In this document: in pieces, positions 26,986 through 39,497 of the stretch
How the letters are laid out: every line of letters starts with the position of its first letter
How positions within the stretch are numbered: the first letter of the stretch is position 1
From: Engraulis encrasicolus
Taxonomy: Eukaryota > Chordata > Actinopteri > Clupeiformes > Engraulidae
Reading direction: 5' to 3'
DNA length: 64,000 nucleotides
Assembly: GCF_034702125.1 (NCBI RefSeq)
Contig: NC_085857.1
Location: forward strand, 53,185,546-53,249,545
Translations under genes and position numbers: made by a program
Notes under the pieces: generated by a model
The model's database searches: none
What the model was told of the DNA's origin: nothing
The model's input: the letters and a program-made list of their open reading frames with translations, nothing else

Positions 26986-28098
26986 GTGAGTTATGATGCT
27001 TTGTTCATTTTGACAAAAAGTTCACAGTAGGGAAAAGGAATTGAAAGAGAAAAGGCACTTAGCCTAACATAACAATAAATCATAAAACACGTTTGCTTCC
27101 TGATTTTGTTAGATTTTTAATGTTTATAGTTTCCAGTGATAATGCTGGACATGCCAACCTTGTTTTTTAATTGGCACAATATAAAATAAATTCTCTATTT
27201 GTTGTCCTGTGGGGGGGAGGGGTTAGAACAACAAACAAACAACACACTAGAAGCCTATGTAAGACAAGGTGGAGAACCTTTTTCATTCAAGGCGCCACTT
27301 CAAATTCCTCCGAGAGCCGTAAAAGTCATCCAAGGGCTGTACTATGAACACAAACCAGGATTTCCCGCTGCATTTCAGGCCTATATCGAAGCCTTAAACC
27401 TTTACCACAGATCCGACCTATGGGTCCCCTGAAAACATATCTGAATGCTATTGCAAATGTAATTTCTAAGATTCTTTTACAACACGTGTCATATTTCATG
27501 AGAAGATGCATGACATTAAAATCATATGGAACACCCTCAAAAGCCGTAAACGGCCCTCAAGACATATTCAACCCTGCTATAGTAGGTGGCTCAGTCCCTG
27601 ATGAAAGTTGAAGTACAGCGGAAGACAACTTGGATGAAATCCATTATATTCTCCTATATTACCCCATATTACCCCAAATGCAACTGCCCTCTCAAGTGTT
27701 TAGGGGTGATTTATTTTAGGGCAGGTTATTAGGATTTTGAATCGTGGCTATTGTAGGTTTCCTGAGAGTGAGAAAAGGACCACAATGCCCTATTCTGACT
27801 TAAAATGGTTCCATTCTTTCTGAAACTGCATAAAATGGTGGCTCGGGGAAGGTGCACCGTAGGCCTACTGCTGTTAATGCTGCACTTTTGACTAAACATT
27901 CCGGCACTTTGATGTTGTATCATGTAGCGGTATGTTCCCTTGCTGCCACATGTTCGTAATTGATCTATTCCGCTGGACAAGATCTATATTTAAAAAACAT
28001 AAGCCAATTTATTTTTCAACTATCATGCTATACAAGTACTTAAAAATAGATAGGCTTAATAGTATCTATTTTGGCTTCTTGGTGTAGTGGGGAGCCCA

Positions 28099-28137
<39 letters not shown>

Positions 28138-28217
28138 ATTATTGCTGTTGTTGTTGTTGAAGTGTCCTATCTGGGGTCTTTCTTCAGCACCTTGTGCATC
28201 TCTCTCAGAATTCTACC
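26986..28217 (+). other. Presumed first intron of NLR-A, left part
   Basis: Homologous in patches to 53748-54400 downstream of the NLR-B exon (GTAGGGAAAAGG-ATTGAAAG, GCTGGACA-GCCAAC, TGATGAAAG, GCATAAAATGG). An extra 27220-27590 segment holds AGAACCTTTTTCATTC and GAGAGCCGTAAAAG, a probable old hAT-like insertion. A GAT run lies at 28104-28135. Confidence 0.5.
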
Positions 28218-28869
28218 ACAGTGGGTTTACATACAGTGTTGAATCTCGCCCTCAAACCCGTGCCTGCAGTTCACCTAGGGAGCGCTGTCGAGACAGCAGA
28301 GGTCATAAGGCTGGCGCTAATAACTGACAATTGTGCTCGCTGTCTGCTGAAACTTGACAATATTACTCTACGTTCTGTGAAACCAATGTGGATTTCAATG
28401 AAATGTACAATAACATGGGAGTTATGTCCTTCTGATTTCCTACAGCTTTGGCATTTATGAGTCAGGCTCCGCTAGCATCTTGCTAACAAAATTGCTTTAC
28501 GGCCGTCGTGATCACAGCAATGCAGCCGGCCGACCAATCCAAACGCAGTGTGTGAAGCCACTCGTGACGTCATATTGACAATAAAGACGTATTTTACAAA
28601 GATCCAGCAAGTTTAAACATTCAAACTAACTGCTGTTTGAAAGGATAATCTATCCTGCCTTTTGGAAAAATAAAATGAAACGATGATACCAATTCTCTCC
28701 CAAAGCAATGGCAGCATCGTGGTTGAGCTCCATGGGACCACATTCATTTCAACAGCCTCTGCGCTCCTTGGCGCTCCTCTGCGCTGTCTGGATGGCGCCA
28801 CGTAGTGGACAGTACCACCCGGAAAAAGTAGCGAGATTGCTCTCTCGTACTACCCATAAACACTCTCTG
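28218..28869. mobile_element. Probable hAT-like insertion in NLR-A intron
   Basis: The segment is absent from the matching place in the NLR-B intron (near 54400). It is flanked by ATTCTACC on both sides (28210-28217 and 28870-28877). Ends ACAGTGGGTTTA and, reversed, CAGAGAGTGTTTA are roughly alike. No transposase. Confidence 0.55.
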
Positions 28870-29292
28870 ATTCTACCTTTTCACTTTATGTCGTTCATTG
28901 CCTTTTGTTGGATTTCCCACTGCCAAAAAAGGTTTGAGTGGCTTTTTTGTTTGTTTCCTTGTTTACCAATATCCTGATGAGAATGAAACGTTTGAGTTTT
29001 TGTTTACTGTTTTGTAAGTCTTTCTGCACAGGCGCTCTCTGTCTGTAGTCTGGGCTCATGTTGTTTAGTTGGCCTACTCAAGCGTCTGCAGGAGAAGCGG
29101 AACCTTGCCTCTCGTTTTAAAACACAACTGATATAAACACACTCCTGACTTTGAGTAAAGTAAAGCAAAGAAATTTAATATATTATACACATGCACGGCT
29201 ATCCAATATACATGTAAAAATGTCCATAAAATGATAGACTACAACAGAAGGATTCTATATCGTAACCTCTACCGTGTCTGATAGGCTACAAC

Positions 29293-30440
29293 GTTTGGTT
29301 AGTGGTTGCCCTCGTCTGTGCGCGACCACACCCCCCGCGCAGAGGCTCTGCAACCGTCGCCGCACGCCTCAAGAAAATCCTGACTACACGTCAGACGGTT
29401 GCGAAGGTTGCAGAGAAAAGGCGCTGTGATTGGTCGTCTCGCTACTTCCGTGTTCTCGTGGCAGCACAGTTCTCCGGTAGTTTACGAGAGCCAAACTGTC
29501 AATGTTCTGTGAAAAACGAACGCTTCTTTTCTAGTGTGTGTAAATAAATGAAGCTACAATGACTGAATTAGTAAGTAACAAACAAACAATACATCAGTTT
29601 AGCACTCGCGGCACAATGCCTGCAGTCTGACTACTGTACGGTAGCCTTGTAGCTATGTAGCCAAATGTGGCTAACGACATGAGACCTTGTGCGCAGATCT
29701 ATAACATAAACAGTGGTTAGCGACCAGGGGTCCGTATCTCGAAAGCGTCTTTGCTAACGTCGGTAGAAATGTCCTTCGTAAGAGCGACTCAACTCTGTCT
29801 TTACAGCGATGCTCACCACTGAATCCAAGGGAACGATGTTACGTCTTAAGGATGGTCTTAAGACGGTTAGCAACGACAATAATCGAGAAACGGACCCCAG
29901 AACCAATGGTCGCTGTTGCTGAACTATAATCTGCCTCTTAAGGCCAATTTATACTTATTGGCGCTGACGGTGGAAAAGCCTCTGCAACCGTCTGTGCGTG
30001 ACCACGCCCCCTGCGCAGAGGATCTGCAACCGTCGTCGCGTGCCTCAAGAAAATCCTGACTACACGTCAAACGGTTGCGAAGGTCGCAGAGAAAAGGCGC
30101 TGTGATTGGTCATCTCGCTACTTCCTTGTTCTCGTGGCGGCACAGTTTTCCGGTAGTTTATGAGAGCCAAACTGTCAATATTCAGTGAAATAGGAATGCT
30201 TTCTTTCTAGTGTGTGTAAATAAATGAAGCTACAATGACTAAACTAGTAAGTAACAAACAAACAATACATCAGTTTAGCACTCGCTGCACAATGCCTGCA
30301 GTCTGACTACTGTGCTGTAGCCTTGTAGCTATGTAGCCAAATGTGGCTAACGACATGAGACCTCGTGCACAGATCTATAACATAAACAGTGGTTACCAGA
30401 ACCAACGGGCGCCGTTGCTGAACTATAATCTGCCCTTTAG
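29293..30440. repeat. Two direct copies of a 470-bp repeat, first one interrupted
   Basis: Copy 1 (about 29308-29935) and copy 2 (about 29985-30435) share CGACCACACCCC-like starts, GTGATTGGTCRTCTCGCTAC and GCTGAACTATAATCTGCC ends. Copy 1 carries an extra segment (29722-29900) that copy 2 lacks. TTAAGGCCAATTTATACTT at 29938 resembles the ends of PIF/Harbinger-type MITEs. Confidence 0.7.
29727..29900. mobile_element. Small nested element with GGGGTCCGTNTCTCGA ends
   Basis: Left AGGGGTCCGTATCTCGAA, right (reversed) TGGGGTCCGTTTCTCGAT. The neighbouring repeat copy at about 30390 reads straight through (GGTTACCAGAACC), giving an empty-site control. Confidence 0.7.
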
Positions 30441-30590
30441 TCTGAGGGAAGACGGAAGCACTATGTCCTGATCTCCTACTGTTTAGTACCGACTTGACTG
30501 TTTTCTCTTCGTCGGCGCAGAGTCAAGCCGAGGGTACGGCGCGAGGACAGGAGGTTGGAAAGCTAAGGGGCGGGGCTATGGTCACCCTAT

Positions 30591-31100
30591 TAGAGACGGT
30601 TTAGGTAGGAGGAGACGGGACAGTTGCCCCTATCTTGTTGACGCCTTCGGGGTGCTATTTCGCGATTAGTGAGACCAGATCTGAGAGTCAATGGGAAAAA
30701 TGAATGGGGAAACTGAGTATAGGATGGGAGGGAACCCAGCGGTTGTGAAAACCACATGGTTGAAACCACCATGAAAAACTGATCAATCTAGACTACTTGG
30801 TTGTGTCATATGAAATAAAGCTTTTTAAGCCACTTTTCTCACTTTTTTTGACAGAGCGCAGGCGCAGTAGTTTCATAACAGCACGAGAGCAATGGCTTTT
30901 CACAACTGAGCATGCGCAACATTTCGCGTGCGCCGATGCAGCCAGATGATTGGATCACTGGCAACGCAGCTCAGCAGGCACATTGGCTCTTGTTACCAGA
31001 AAGGCGGGAAGACGCCATATTTGCATTACGAATCTTCACCGTTGATTTCTATGGACGCTTACACCAGCTGTCATGTCTCCTCCTACCTAAACCGTCTCTG
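30591..31100. mobile_element. TIR element, hAT-like, with ACCCTAT duplication
   Basis: Inverted ends AGAGACGGTTTAGGTAGGAG (about 30 bp nearly exact on both sides), flanked by ACCCTAT at 30584-30590 and 31101-31107. No coding capacity seen in its short frames. Confidence 0.75.
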
Positions 31101-32228
31101 ACCCTATGTCGTCGTGTTGACGGTAGGACGTCCTTTTTGCTTTGACTACAAAGTTGTCTTGGAGACAGTCGCAGTAGCCTATCTGGTCTCATACTGCAAC
31201 CTGCTGGTTAAAGCGTATAGTGCCAGCTGTCTTATCCAAAAACAAAGGCACAATATCCTGTGTGTTGTTTAATGAATTCAATCATAAACGTTGTAGAATC
31301 CACAATGAGCGTGTGCTCAACTTTATTGAACGAGCATAATGATAACCGTGTTATATGTTCAGTGTCCCTGGTTCTACTGACTTACTCATGCAGTCAACCT
31401 TACTTACATCGGTAGGTCCACCTTGTGGCCATGTCTGGAACTACAGTTATATGCATTCTGCATATCATATCAGAACATCCTGCAGGATATTAGGCTAAGA
31501 AAAACAGAATAAATAAATAGATAAAAACGAGAGCAAAAAATATACAACACGAGGAGTAACCACATATGAACATTTTTCTACATTTTGGAGATGCCAAGGT
31601 TTTGACAAAGTAGGCTAGACAAAATGTTTTCTGTTTTTTCCTCACTAAAATAGGAATGTAACTATTGCCGGAATATGTAACACATTTAAATATGTGTTGT
31701 GATTAACATATTTGAAATTGAGCAGTACTTAATCCAACAGTAATGCCAAAATACCATACAGATGATGACAGAATATCATACAGATCATACATTAGATGGC
31801 CTGATAACCAATCAAATGGGTGTATGGGTTGCTTGGGCGGGAGTTACAAAATAAGAAATGTGGCGGCCGTCCAACTTCCAACATTGCATTTTTTGCTTGA
31901 TTTAAAAACCTTATTTGACAGAAATAGATCACTCCAAATTAACATTTGATTATTCAATGTTTTAAGATAGCTGGGTAAGCTAATGTTGGCATTTTACAGA
32001 ACCAGACGGCCACAAGCTATTATTAGACCACTTCTTGTAGGCAGGGGCGCTGATAAAAATTTTGGGCCCCATGAAAGATTAAAATTTTGGCCCCCATAAT
32101 GACAAATTATGTTATCAGCATCCTTTCAGGGCCCTGTTAGAGCTGTCGGGCCCTTAGAATCTGTAACACCTTACCCCCCCTCGCGGCACCCATGCTTGTA
32201 GGTGTAGAACAACATCACGGCCGTCAAA
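31101..32228. other. NLR-A intron, no recognised feature
   Basis: Short frames only. GGGGCGCTGATAAAAATTTTGGGCC at about 32044-32068 looks like an internal part of a fish hAT repeat but ends were not paired. Confidence 0.4.
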
Positions 32229-33484
32229 TGATACCGTATTGGCCCGAATATAAGACGTGGTTTTTGTTCTAAAAATAGTACTCTAAAAAGGGGGGTCGTC
32301 TTATTTCCGCGCGCTAGACTAAAAACATTTTTGTAATTTTTTTTTTATGTACTTTACCTGAATGCGGCCATTATGCTTCACAACAATGACACAAAACTCA
32401 ATAGCCTTATGGATAGGGCTAGAGATTGTTTTGTCCATCTCAAATATGCATATGCTAACTGCGTTTCGTGATGAGTGTTGCACCGCCCGTCTATCAACTG
32501 TCAATGTCAACGCGATGCGGGCCGACAATGCGAGGGGGAAAACACAACAGTCAATCGCGATGCGTTGCTCTGTTTTTATTTGTGTTCGGTTTTACAGTCT
32601 CATCAGGAAAGCTTTGGTTGTTCTCTCTGGTCACCAGTACAACTTGAAACTAAAGAAATGAAGGGTGATTTGATGAACAACCTGTAGGCTAAGTTTTGGA
32701 TGCTGTCATCAGCCAATGAATGGTCATTCATGTGCGCGAGAGAGCGGCGCCTTTACAGGTGGTGCCTATTTGACGATATCCCTCACAACAATACAGCGAC
32801 AGAGAGTAATGGTTAGGGGAAGAGATTGTCTTGTTCATATAAAATCACTAAGAGTTTTACCCTTGGCACGAAATGAATGCCAATCGGACTTCTAATGTCA
32901 ACGGTGCTGATAGGCAGCGCATGGGTTTCAAATGCAATGCGTCAATCTGCTTTTGGTCACGTTCGGTTTCTACAGTCCAACGGAAAACTCTGGATGCATA
33001 AAACGAACGGCGATTTGGCGAGACGGCTGCTGGTTAGATATTGCTGTCAACAAAGCATTTTGCCAAAATCTGTGCATTGCACAATAGATAGTCTATCTCT
33101 ACTGGACTGGTTGCCTGGCTGGTGCAGACTGATGCTCTGCGAGTGTAGTATGGAATGTTGTGTCGCACTTAGAACAGTCACACCCAGGCGGCTGTACAGT
33201 AGGTGCCTACTGGCGCTTGTCAGGTAATCACTGAAGTGAGCAAAGAAAGGAAAAGGGTATGAGTAGCTATCTGTAGTTTTTTTATCATGAAAATTACATT
33301 GTGAAATTTGTTCTATGTAAAAAGCCTACGCTTTTCCAACAAATTAAAAATTGCATTTTGAAAGAAGTTTCCAATGTGAAACTAAATTTAGTCTTCAAAA
33401 AACTTTTTTCCCCAAAACATGAACCTGAAAAGGGGGGTCGTCTTATATTCAGGATCGTCTTATATTCGGGCTAATACGGTATTT
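32229..33484. mobile_element. TIR element with ATACCGTATTGGCCCGAATA ends
   Basis: Left ATACCGTATTGGCCCGAATA then TAAGAC, right end the same reversed (GTCTTATATTCGGGCTAATACGGTAT in two parts). Both subterminal regions carry AGGGGGGTCGTCTTAT. Inside, 32400-32640 and 32815-33010 resemble each other (GAGATTGTYTTGT, TTCGGTTT-TACAGTC), an internal duplication. Family not assigned; no transposase. Confidence 0.7.
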
Positions 33485-33802
33485 AGGATCAAAACACATT
33501 GTTAGTCCATGTAGACATTTTGTTGTGATACTGAGTGGGTTCTGTGCAAAGAGCCGTCAGCTGTTTGCGATCTCGGGAGTCTGGGGGTTACTGGGATTAT
33601 GATGCCTGCCGCCTGTTGTGTGTGTGTGTGTAGAATAGTAAACCAACGCCACCCACTGGACGCCAACATTTTTTGACTGCGAGTGGGTCTGGCCTCCCAT
33701 CGTTGTTTGGTCTGCCAGGCTTGCCAAGAATCTGGCAAACCAATCACAATGCAGAGATGTGTTTTGAATCAAAGCGGACGGGGTTTTGAGGGTACCCTCT
33801 GA

Positions 33803-34070
33803 GTGCGTTCCAATATGCGACCTTGCCTCCTCCACTTGTGATTGTCTCCTCATACCAGGAATCACTGACAACAGCATTATATTTCCAATATCTTGCAAAA
33901 GCTCAATTGTAGAGTCTTTTTCTCATTTGCAATTGGGATGGTTCTGACAGCTGGGAAGGCTAGTTCTGACAGCTGGGAAACTTTATCGTTTTCTCCAAGG
34001 AGGAGGGGCCAGGAGGCGGGGCGAGGAAACAAGCACAAGTGGTGGAGGCAAGGCCGCATATTGTAACGCG
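33803..34070. mobile_element. MITE C copy 2
   Basis: Ends CCAATATGCGACCTTGCC and, reversed, ACAATATGCGGCCTTGCC; interior GACAGCTGGGAAACTTTATCG matches 26521-26824. TTCTGACAGCTGGGAA is duplicated inside this copy. Confidence 0.75.
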
Positions 34071-35340
34071 ATCTCTATCTCCCCCCTACTCAATTAGCTC
34101 ACAAATGAAGGCAAATTGTGTTTCAGCTCTGCTGGCAGCTAACAAGTAGCCTACTGGTGCTTAAAAACGAATTGCTTGATAAACTTTTCACACTTGTAAA
34201 CAGTCCCCAAATGGTTCGTTTAAGATGCTAAGGCCTTCCTAAGACTACAAACAAAATTATGATCAACTTCAGGATTTATTATTGGCTGTTGCATTTAATC
34301 AACATTACTTCAAATGTGCCATTTTCTTCTTGACAAAACCTGAGGTGTCCTCCTCTTTGCTGGGTCAATGATAGGCCTATTATTGCGTATTCTCACTGTC
34401 AGAGCTGCATGAACAGTCATAATAAGCAACATTTGTTTGAAAAGTGTTATCTTCAGGCTTATTGGTTTTCTCACTAAGAATAAATCTTTATGAATATAGT
34501 CTGCAAATATAGGCTATAGGTCATTAAAAAAATACTGAAAGGTGGCAATGAGAGTTAGGCAGGCACCTCACCCCACAGTGCTCCAGGAAAATGCAGGGCC
34601 TGTATGAGAGAAATTGTCCCCCATTCTGTCACTGGAAACTAAATATCTGCTGTGGGTGTGAGTGCGTGTGTTTTGTAATTACAAAGGCTTTTTTTTTGGG
34701 GGGGTGTTGTGTTGGCCCTTTTTGACAGACAACCGTTTATCCCGCCCACACAGCCCCCAGCTACACTAGACCCCTGTCAGCTTTCTGCTGTAGGGGTTAA
34801 GCTCACTAGGCTGTAACAACAGAGTCTAACAATCTCATTAGCTAAAATCATACAATGATCTAACAGCTTTGTAATATTATGTGCTAGTGTCGTAATTATA
34901 CCACAAATATACTTTTAATTTGACTTTTGACAGCTGTGCCTGTCCATTTTCATCCAGAATGCATTCCGCAGACGCTGCAGGAAATCAAAGGTCATATCAA
35001 ATCAAATGGAAATCAATATTTTCAAATGCACCTATTTTTTAATGATGATCACCCCCCCCCCCCCCCCCCCCCCCCATTGAATTTCAACCACTCTCCTCAG
35101 GAGGCGGAACCGGTCACAATTGCAAGGAGAAACATCTACAAACACTCATTTATACTGAATGCAATTTCCATGGTCAACAAGCGATGGAAAAGTCAGACAT
35201 ATGAAGGGTCCGATATCTCACTTGTGTATAATATGTATGCTGGGAAGGGTGCACTGGAATGAGTGTCTGTGTGTTTTCATGTGATGAGCTATGTTCATGC
35301 AGTACAGTCATTCTATTCTATTCTATTCTTTTCTAAAGCT
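34071..35340. other. NLR-A intron, no exon recognised
   Basis: Holds a C homopolymer (about 35050-35076) and a short TTCTA run at about 35310. Homology with the NLR-B region starts at about 35340 (matching about 60330). Confidence 0.45.
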
Positions 35341-35646
35341 AGCAAGGCAGCTCGCAGTTGCCCCCCCACCATCTCGTCAGCACTTGCCATGAAAAATGAT
35401 GTGCACTCCTCAATAGTGAGTGTTTCACATGCGTTTTATATCACGTCTTGCACCCATTCTGAACTAGTTCAGTTTGTATAGGACAGTCAATGCTTTCTAA
35501 ACATATTCAACAAAACCCTGGTGTTCTAAAACGGCTCTCTGCAGGATTAATGTCTTTAGGGAAGGTCATAATGAAAGGAACACTATTGTGAAAGAGAGAA
35601 TGGTCTCCCTCCTGAAATGACATTAGCAGCATCTTCCCTTGATCAG

Positions 35647-35727
35647 ATCCATGAGAAGTGTCCAACAGCAGCAGAGCTGACGGAGTCATGGAGGAAGAAG
35701 AGAACACGGCCTCTGCATCAAACAAAG
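35647..35727 (+). CDS. NLR-A exon with start codon
   Basis: Acceptor GATCAG at 35641-35646; ATG at 35688; codes MEEEENTASASNK plus one nucleotide; donor GTGTTT. Bases 35647-35687 are leader. Confidence 0.75.
35651..35680 (+). promoter_or_regulatory. Upstream ORF in NLR-A leader
   Basis: ATG to TGA, 9 codons (MRSVQQQQS), ending 7 nt before the NLR-A start codon. The same peptide is encoded at the same spacing in NLR-B. Confidence 0.5.
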
Positions 35728-38341
35728 GTGTTTAACTCTTTTCTATCTAGACTCATGATGAACCCAGTGAATTCAGTTAACAATTTTGTTTACACAACTG
35801 CCCATTACCATGGCAACACTGGAGAGAGAGAATGACACTAAAATGTCATCAAAACTTTATTTCAAGGCTATTTCCGAGATCAGCTGTCTAGGGTTCGTCC
35901 TGAGCTCATCAAGAGAATAACGGCAGCTGTTCTCAAAGGTCTCTTGGATAAACTTCAAGCCCACAGCCCTCCTGTGATAAATAATGAAGAGGCAAAGGAG
36001 ATCTTGCAGAGATCCAGTGTGGAGCAGGACCAAGTCAGGTCCCTGGTTGATGTGGTGGATAAGAAGGGAGACAAAGCATGTGAAATTTTGATGTCATACC
36101 TTAAAGAACTGGACAACTACCTCTACCAAGACCTTGACTTGTAAGAAGAACACTATTTTGGTGCATTAGTGATGTGTATGTTAGTCTAAGGGATCAAATG
36201 TCAGCTGCATACAAGTACATTAAAAAGTACATTCATTGTCATGTGACATACAGTATAAGAATGCAAAATGTTTTGTTTGATTATTTTAAAAGATATTTAT
36301 CATATTCGTACCACAATATATTTGCCTACTGACCTCTTCATTTGTATACTGTAATTCCCTCAGAGTTCCACCCACTGACAAAGGACGAGATGGTGAGCAA
36401 ATTACAGCTATTTCCAACCGTCTGTAAATTGTGACATACTGTAGCATACAGCATAGCACCTTAGGGATTGCATCCTGAAGGAAATGCAGTGGAAATGTAG
36501 CTTTGTCTTGTAATACACTTGTCAGTATAAACACTACCCAAATCATATTCCCTTATTAATATTTTGTACATTTATCTGTATACATTGATTATACAATTTA
36601 TAATTAGGAACAACCTGCTTCTTTTCCTGCCTGCAATATGCTGCTTCCCTTTCATTTCTCCTTAGTGATGGAGATGTCTTCACTGAAACAAACTGTTCAG
36701 TCCATCTTCATTGAGAAGTTTGGTTTCATAGCTCAAGATATGGAAACAGGGAAGAAACAAAAATTGCAGGACATCTTTACCGACATTTGTATCATAGAAG
36801 GTCCCAGAGGCGTCAATGATGAACATGAATTGTCTGCAATGGATGCAAGACTGGATGAGACTAGGACCACCTCTGCGATCATCAAGACAGTGAAGTTGTC
36901 TGACATATTTTCTGACCACTATGTCACAGGAAAACCTGTCAGAAAGGTCTTGACCCTGGGAATAGCAGGAGGAGGGAAAACATTTGCCGTGCAAAAGTTT
37001 GTCTTGGACTGGGCAGAAGGAACTCAAAATCAAAATATACACCTGGTTTTTGTGCTTCCATTTAGGGAGTTGAACATGCACACTGACAAAGATTACAGCC
37101 TTTTTGGGCTTCTACAGAAATTTTACCCTGATTGTGAAGAGCTGACCAAAGCCTTTGCAAACAAAAAGAATTTAGTTCTTTTTGTTTTGGATGGTCTGGA
37201 CGAGAGCAGGATGGAACTCTTCAAAATGTCCATCAGTGACCCAACAAAAGAAACATCAATTGCAGAGCTTATCACAAGTCTGATCACAGGTGACCTGCTA
37301 TCATCTGCACTTATCTGGGTGACATCAAGACCTGCTGCTGCCAACAAAAAAATACAAGATTGCTTCGACGTTGTGACAGAAATTCAAGGTTTCAATGAAT
37401 GCCAAAGAGAGGAATATTTTGAAAGGGCTGTCCCAGGGAAAGCTGAAGAAATCATAGAATACCTGAAAGAAAAAAGAAGCCTCTTCCTAATGTGCAATGT
37501 TCCAGTCTTCTGTCATATCATTGCAGTTGTGCTTGGTGAAGATAAAGAGGATCCATGTCTTTCCAGCCAGGGGAAAAGTCAGAGCAGGAAAAAAACAGAT
37601 CGTCATCAGGGGATGCCTAAAACCTTAACAGAAATGTATGCTCGCTACTGCGTTCTTCAAATCAGAAGAATGAATGAGAAGTACTTCAAAGAAGAAGACA
37701 AGATGTATGCGGAACGAAAAGGGGACCTCCTCATTAAACTTGGTGCACTGGCATTCAAATATTTGGAGAAGGGTACTGTAATATTTTCCAAGGAGGACCT
37801 GCGTGAATGTGGCATTGACGAGAAATATGGAGCATTGCAGGCAGGACTCTGTGCGCAGATCTTCAGAAAAGAAAATGCTGAATCTGGAGAAAGCATGTTC
37901 AGTTTTGTGCATCTGAGTGTACAGGAATTCCTGGCAGCTCTTTACATGCTCCACATGCATGCAACTGGCCAGACTAATATCTTTCTTACTTCTTCCATGC
38001 AAAAGATGAAGTGGCAGTTCAACAAGTCGAGGTTCAACCTCTACAAGGTTTGTCTGAAAAAGGCATTACTGAGCCAAAATGGACATTTGGATCTTTTTGT
38101 GCGCTTCCTTCTTGGACTGGCACAGTTGTTGGAACGACCAGAAATCAAGCACCCCCTGGATGGAATTCTACCACATCTGTCAGAGGATGTCAAGGAAATG
38201 AGCATCACAAAAACAGTTGATTACATCAAGAGGCAGATCAACAAGTCAAACTCATCAGAACGGATCATCAACCTATTCCATTGCTTGAATGAGCTTGGGG
38301 ACAACTCGATGATTGAAGCGATTGACAGGTACTTCCAATAA
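35688..38341 (+). CDS. NLR-A: CARD-FISNA-NACHT receptor without LRRs
   Basis: Four exons join in frame: 35688-35727, 35867-36140, 36364-36392, 36666-38341, giving 672 residues. Residues about 17-104 form a CARD-like death fold (QLSRVRPELIKRITAAVLKGLLDKL...SLVDVVDKKGDKACEILMSYL). FISNA follows (KQKLQDIFTDICIIEG, about 146-196), then NACHT with Walker A GIAGGGKT (213-220), Walker B FVLDGLDES (287-295), TSRP sensor (334-337), and the winged helix motif FVHLSVQEFLAALY (528-541). The fold ends in NLFHCLNELGDNSM and stops a few residues later, where most fish NLRs run on into LRR exons. An in-frame TGA precedes the chosen ATG in the same exon. Likely a cytosolic innate sensor or adaptor-like NLR that could recruit ASC or caspase-1-like partners by CARD contact; ligand unknown. 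Confidence 0.9.
35867..36140 (+). CDS. NLR-A CARD exon
   Basis: Acceptor TTTCAAG, 274 nt, donor GTAAGA. Codes YFRDQLSRVRPELIKR to YLYQDLD. The pattern of hydrophobic helices and the V.KKG..A..IL..L ending match CARDs of fish inflammasome proteins. NLR-B has the same exon, same length. Confidence 0.88.
36364..36392 (+). CDS. NLR-A linker micro-exon (29 nt)
   Basis: Acceptor CCTCAG, donor GTGAGC; codes VPPTDKGRD between two split codons. Supported by the identical layout at 61319-61347. Confidence 0.8.
36666..38341 (+). CDS. NLR-A FISNA-NACHT-winged helix exon (terminal)
   Basis: Acceptor CTCCTTAG. Single large exon as is usual for fish FISNA-NACHT genes. The stop TAA (38339-38341) overlaps an AATAAA signal. 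AG|GTACTT near the end could serve as a donor (phase 2), but no LRR exon is found downstream. Confidence 0.9.
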
Positions 38342-38342
38342 A
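38337..38342 (+). promoter_or_regulatory. Polyadenylation signal of NLR-A
   Basis: AATAAA overlapping the stop codon. NLR-B has AATAAA 13 nt after its stop in homologous sequence, which supports both genes ending here. Confidence 0.65.
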
Positions 38343-38344
38343 AC

Positions 38345-38683
38345 GAAATATAAACTTCATTTTAGCAGCGTTTTGGTCATTCTTACACTGACCAATGTCT
38401 TCCTTTCTATCCCCCATCTATTCTAACAATGTCATGGACATTTTCAAGTATTATTATCACTTACAGCCCCCCCCCTCCCCCAACCCAACAACACTTTGCC
38501 ATATTGTGTCACACTCTTCAAGCAAAAAATTGTCATTACATGTTTGAAAATTAAGTTTGTTTTGTTTTGCTTGGAGGCTCCTTTAAAACTGTTATTCAAC
38601 ATCTTGGAGATTTAAAAGTAAAATCTGTAAAATTGGGATGACTTAAAAAGGCATTGAACGTTGATTGTCCCCCCTCCATCTTG

Positions 38684-38685
<2 letters not shown>
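38345..38685. other. NLR-A 3' flank
   Basis: No LRR-coding exon on the plus strand; low-complexity C/T and T-rich DNA. Confidence 0.5.
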
Positions 38686-38820
<135 letters not shown>

Positions 38821-39497
38821 TACTTTTCTAAAACAGTACAGACGACTGTGGACAAGTCAGACTGAATCCAGGTCTACGTAAATGTAAGTCTTAACTAATG
38901 TCTAATGACTTTTGGTGTTCATTAAGCTTTGTGTGTATTGCACTTGTGTTGTATGGCTTATAAATGCATTGTTTCTGTTTGCGCTCTGTTGGATACATTT
39001 TGAAATTAATTTATATTTCATGTTATTAATTCGAACCACCCTTTCCTCTCATATAATTGAAGTTTTAACTCAGTCCTTTCCTTCTGGAATAGCCAAGTCC
39101 CAAGTCACGGGAGAACCCATTTTTTACTTCCCATGCGTTGGCTCCAAAATCGAGAAAAAAAAAAAAATTAATACGTTTTTTTTATTTTAAGGATTCTGAA
39201 TCTACACATTCTAAAGCACATTCTGTTTGATTTTCGTAATTATGTGATGAACAGAACTGACATAGATCATGAAAACAGCTCCTACAAAGGCTCAGAGCCG
39301 CCGGAGGCTGGGCAACAGAGAGAGGCGGTTCTGCGACTCCACTTACCCCAACCATCCAATAATTAGTCCATGCAAATAACCCACAGCAACCAATGAAAAT
39401 ACACACAAAGCAAATCAATAGGAAATCAAACACAATATTAAAGGAGCTGGGAAAAGCCCAGCAAAACAAATAAATAAAGACTGAGCCTGAGTGGTCC

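Noticed and set aside
32362..33227. Two frames inside the 32229-33484 element as transposase
   Set aside because: They resemble each other through an internal DNA duplication and show no transposase motif.
36638..36665. Start codon at 36638 for NLR-A (and 61553 for NLR-B)
   Set aside because: These ATGs lie in the intron before the CTTAG and TTTAG acceptors; joining the upstream exons in phase gives the CARD-bearing protein.
36680..37081. Minus-strand frames opposite the NLR-A NACHT exon
   Set aside because: Shadows of a well-supported plus-strand coding exon.
39340..39410. ATGCAAAT octamer next to CCAAT boxes as a promoter
   Set aside because: No coding exon or RNA gene lies beside it; short motifs like these occur by chance.
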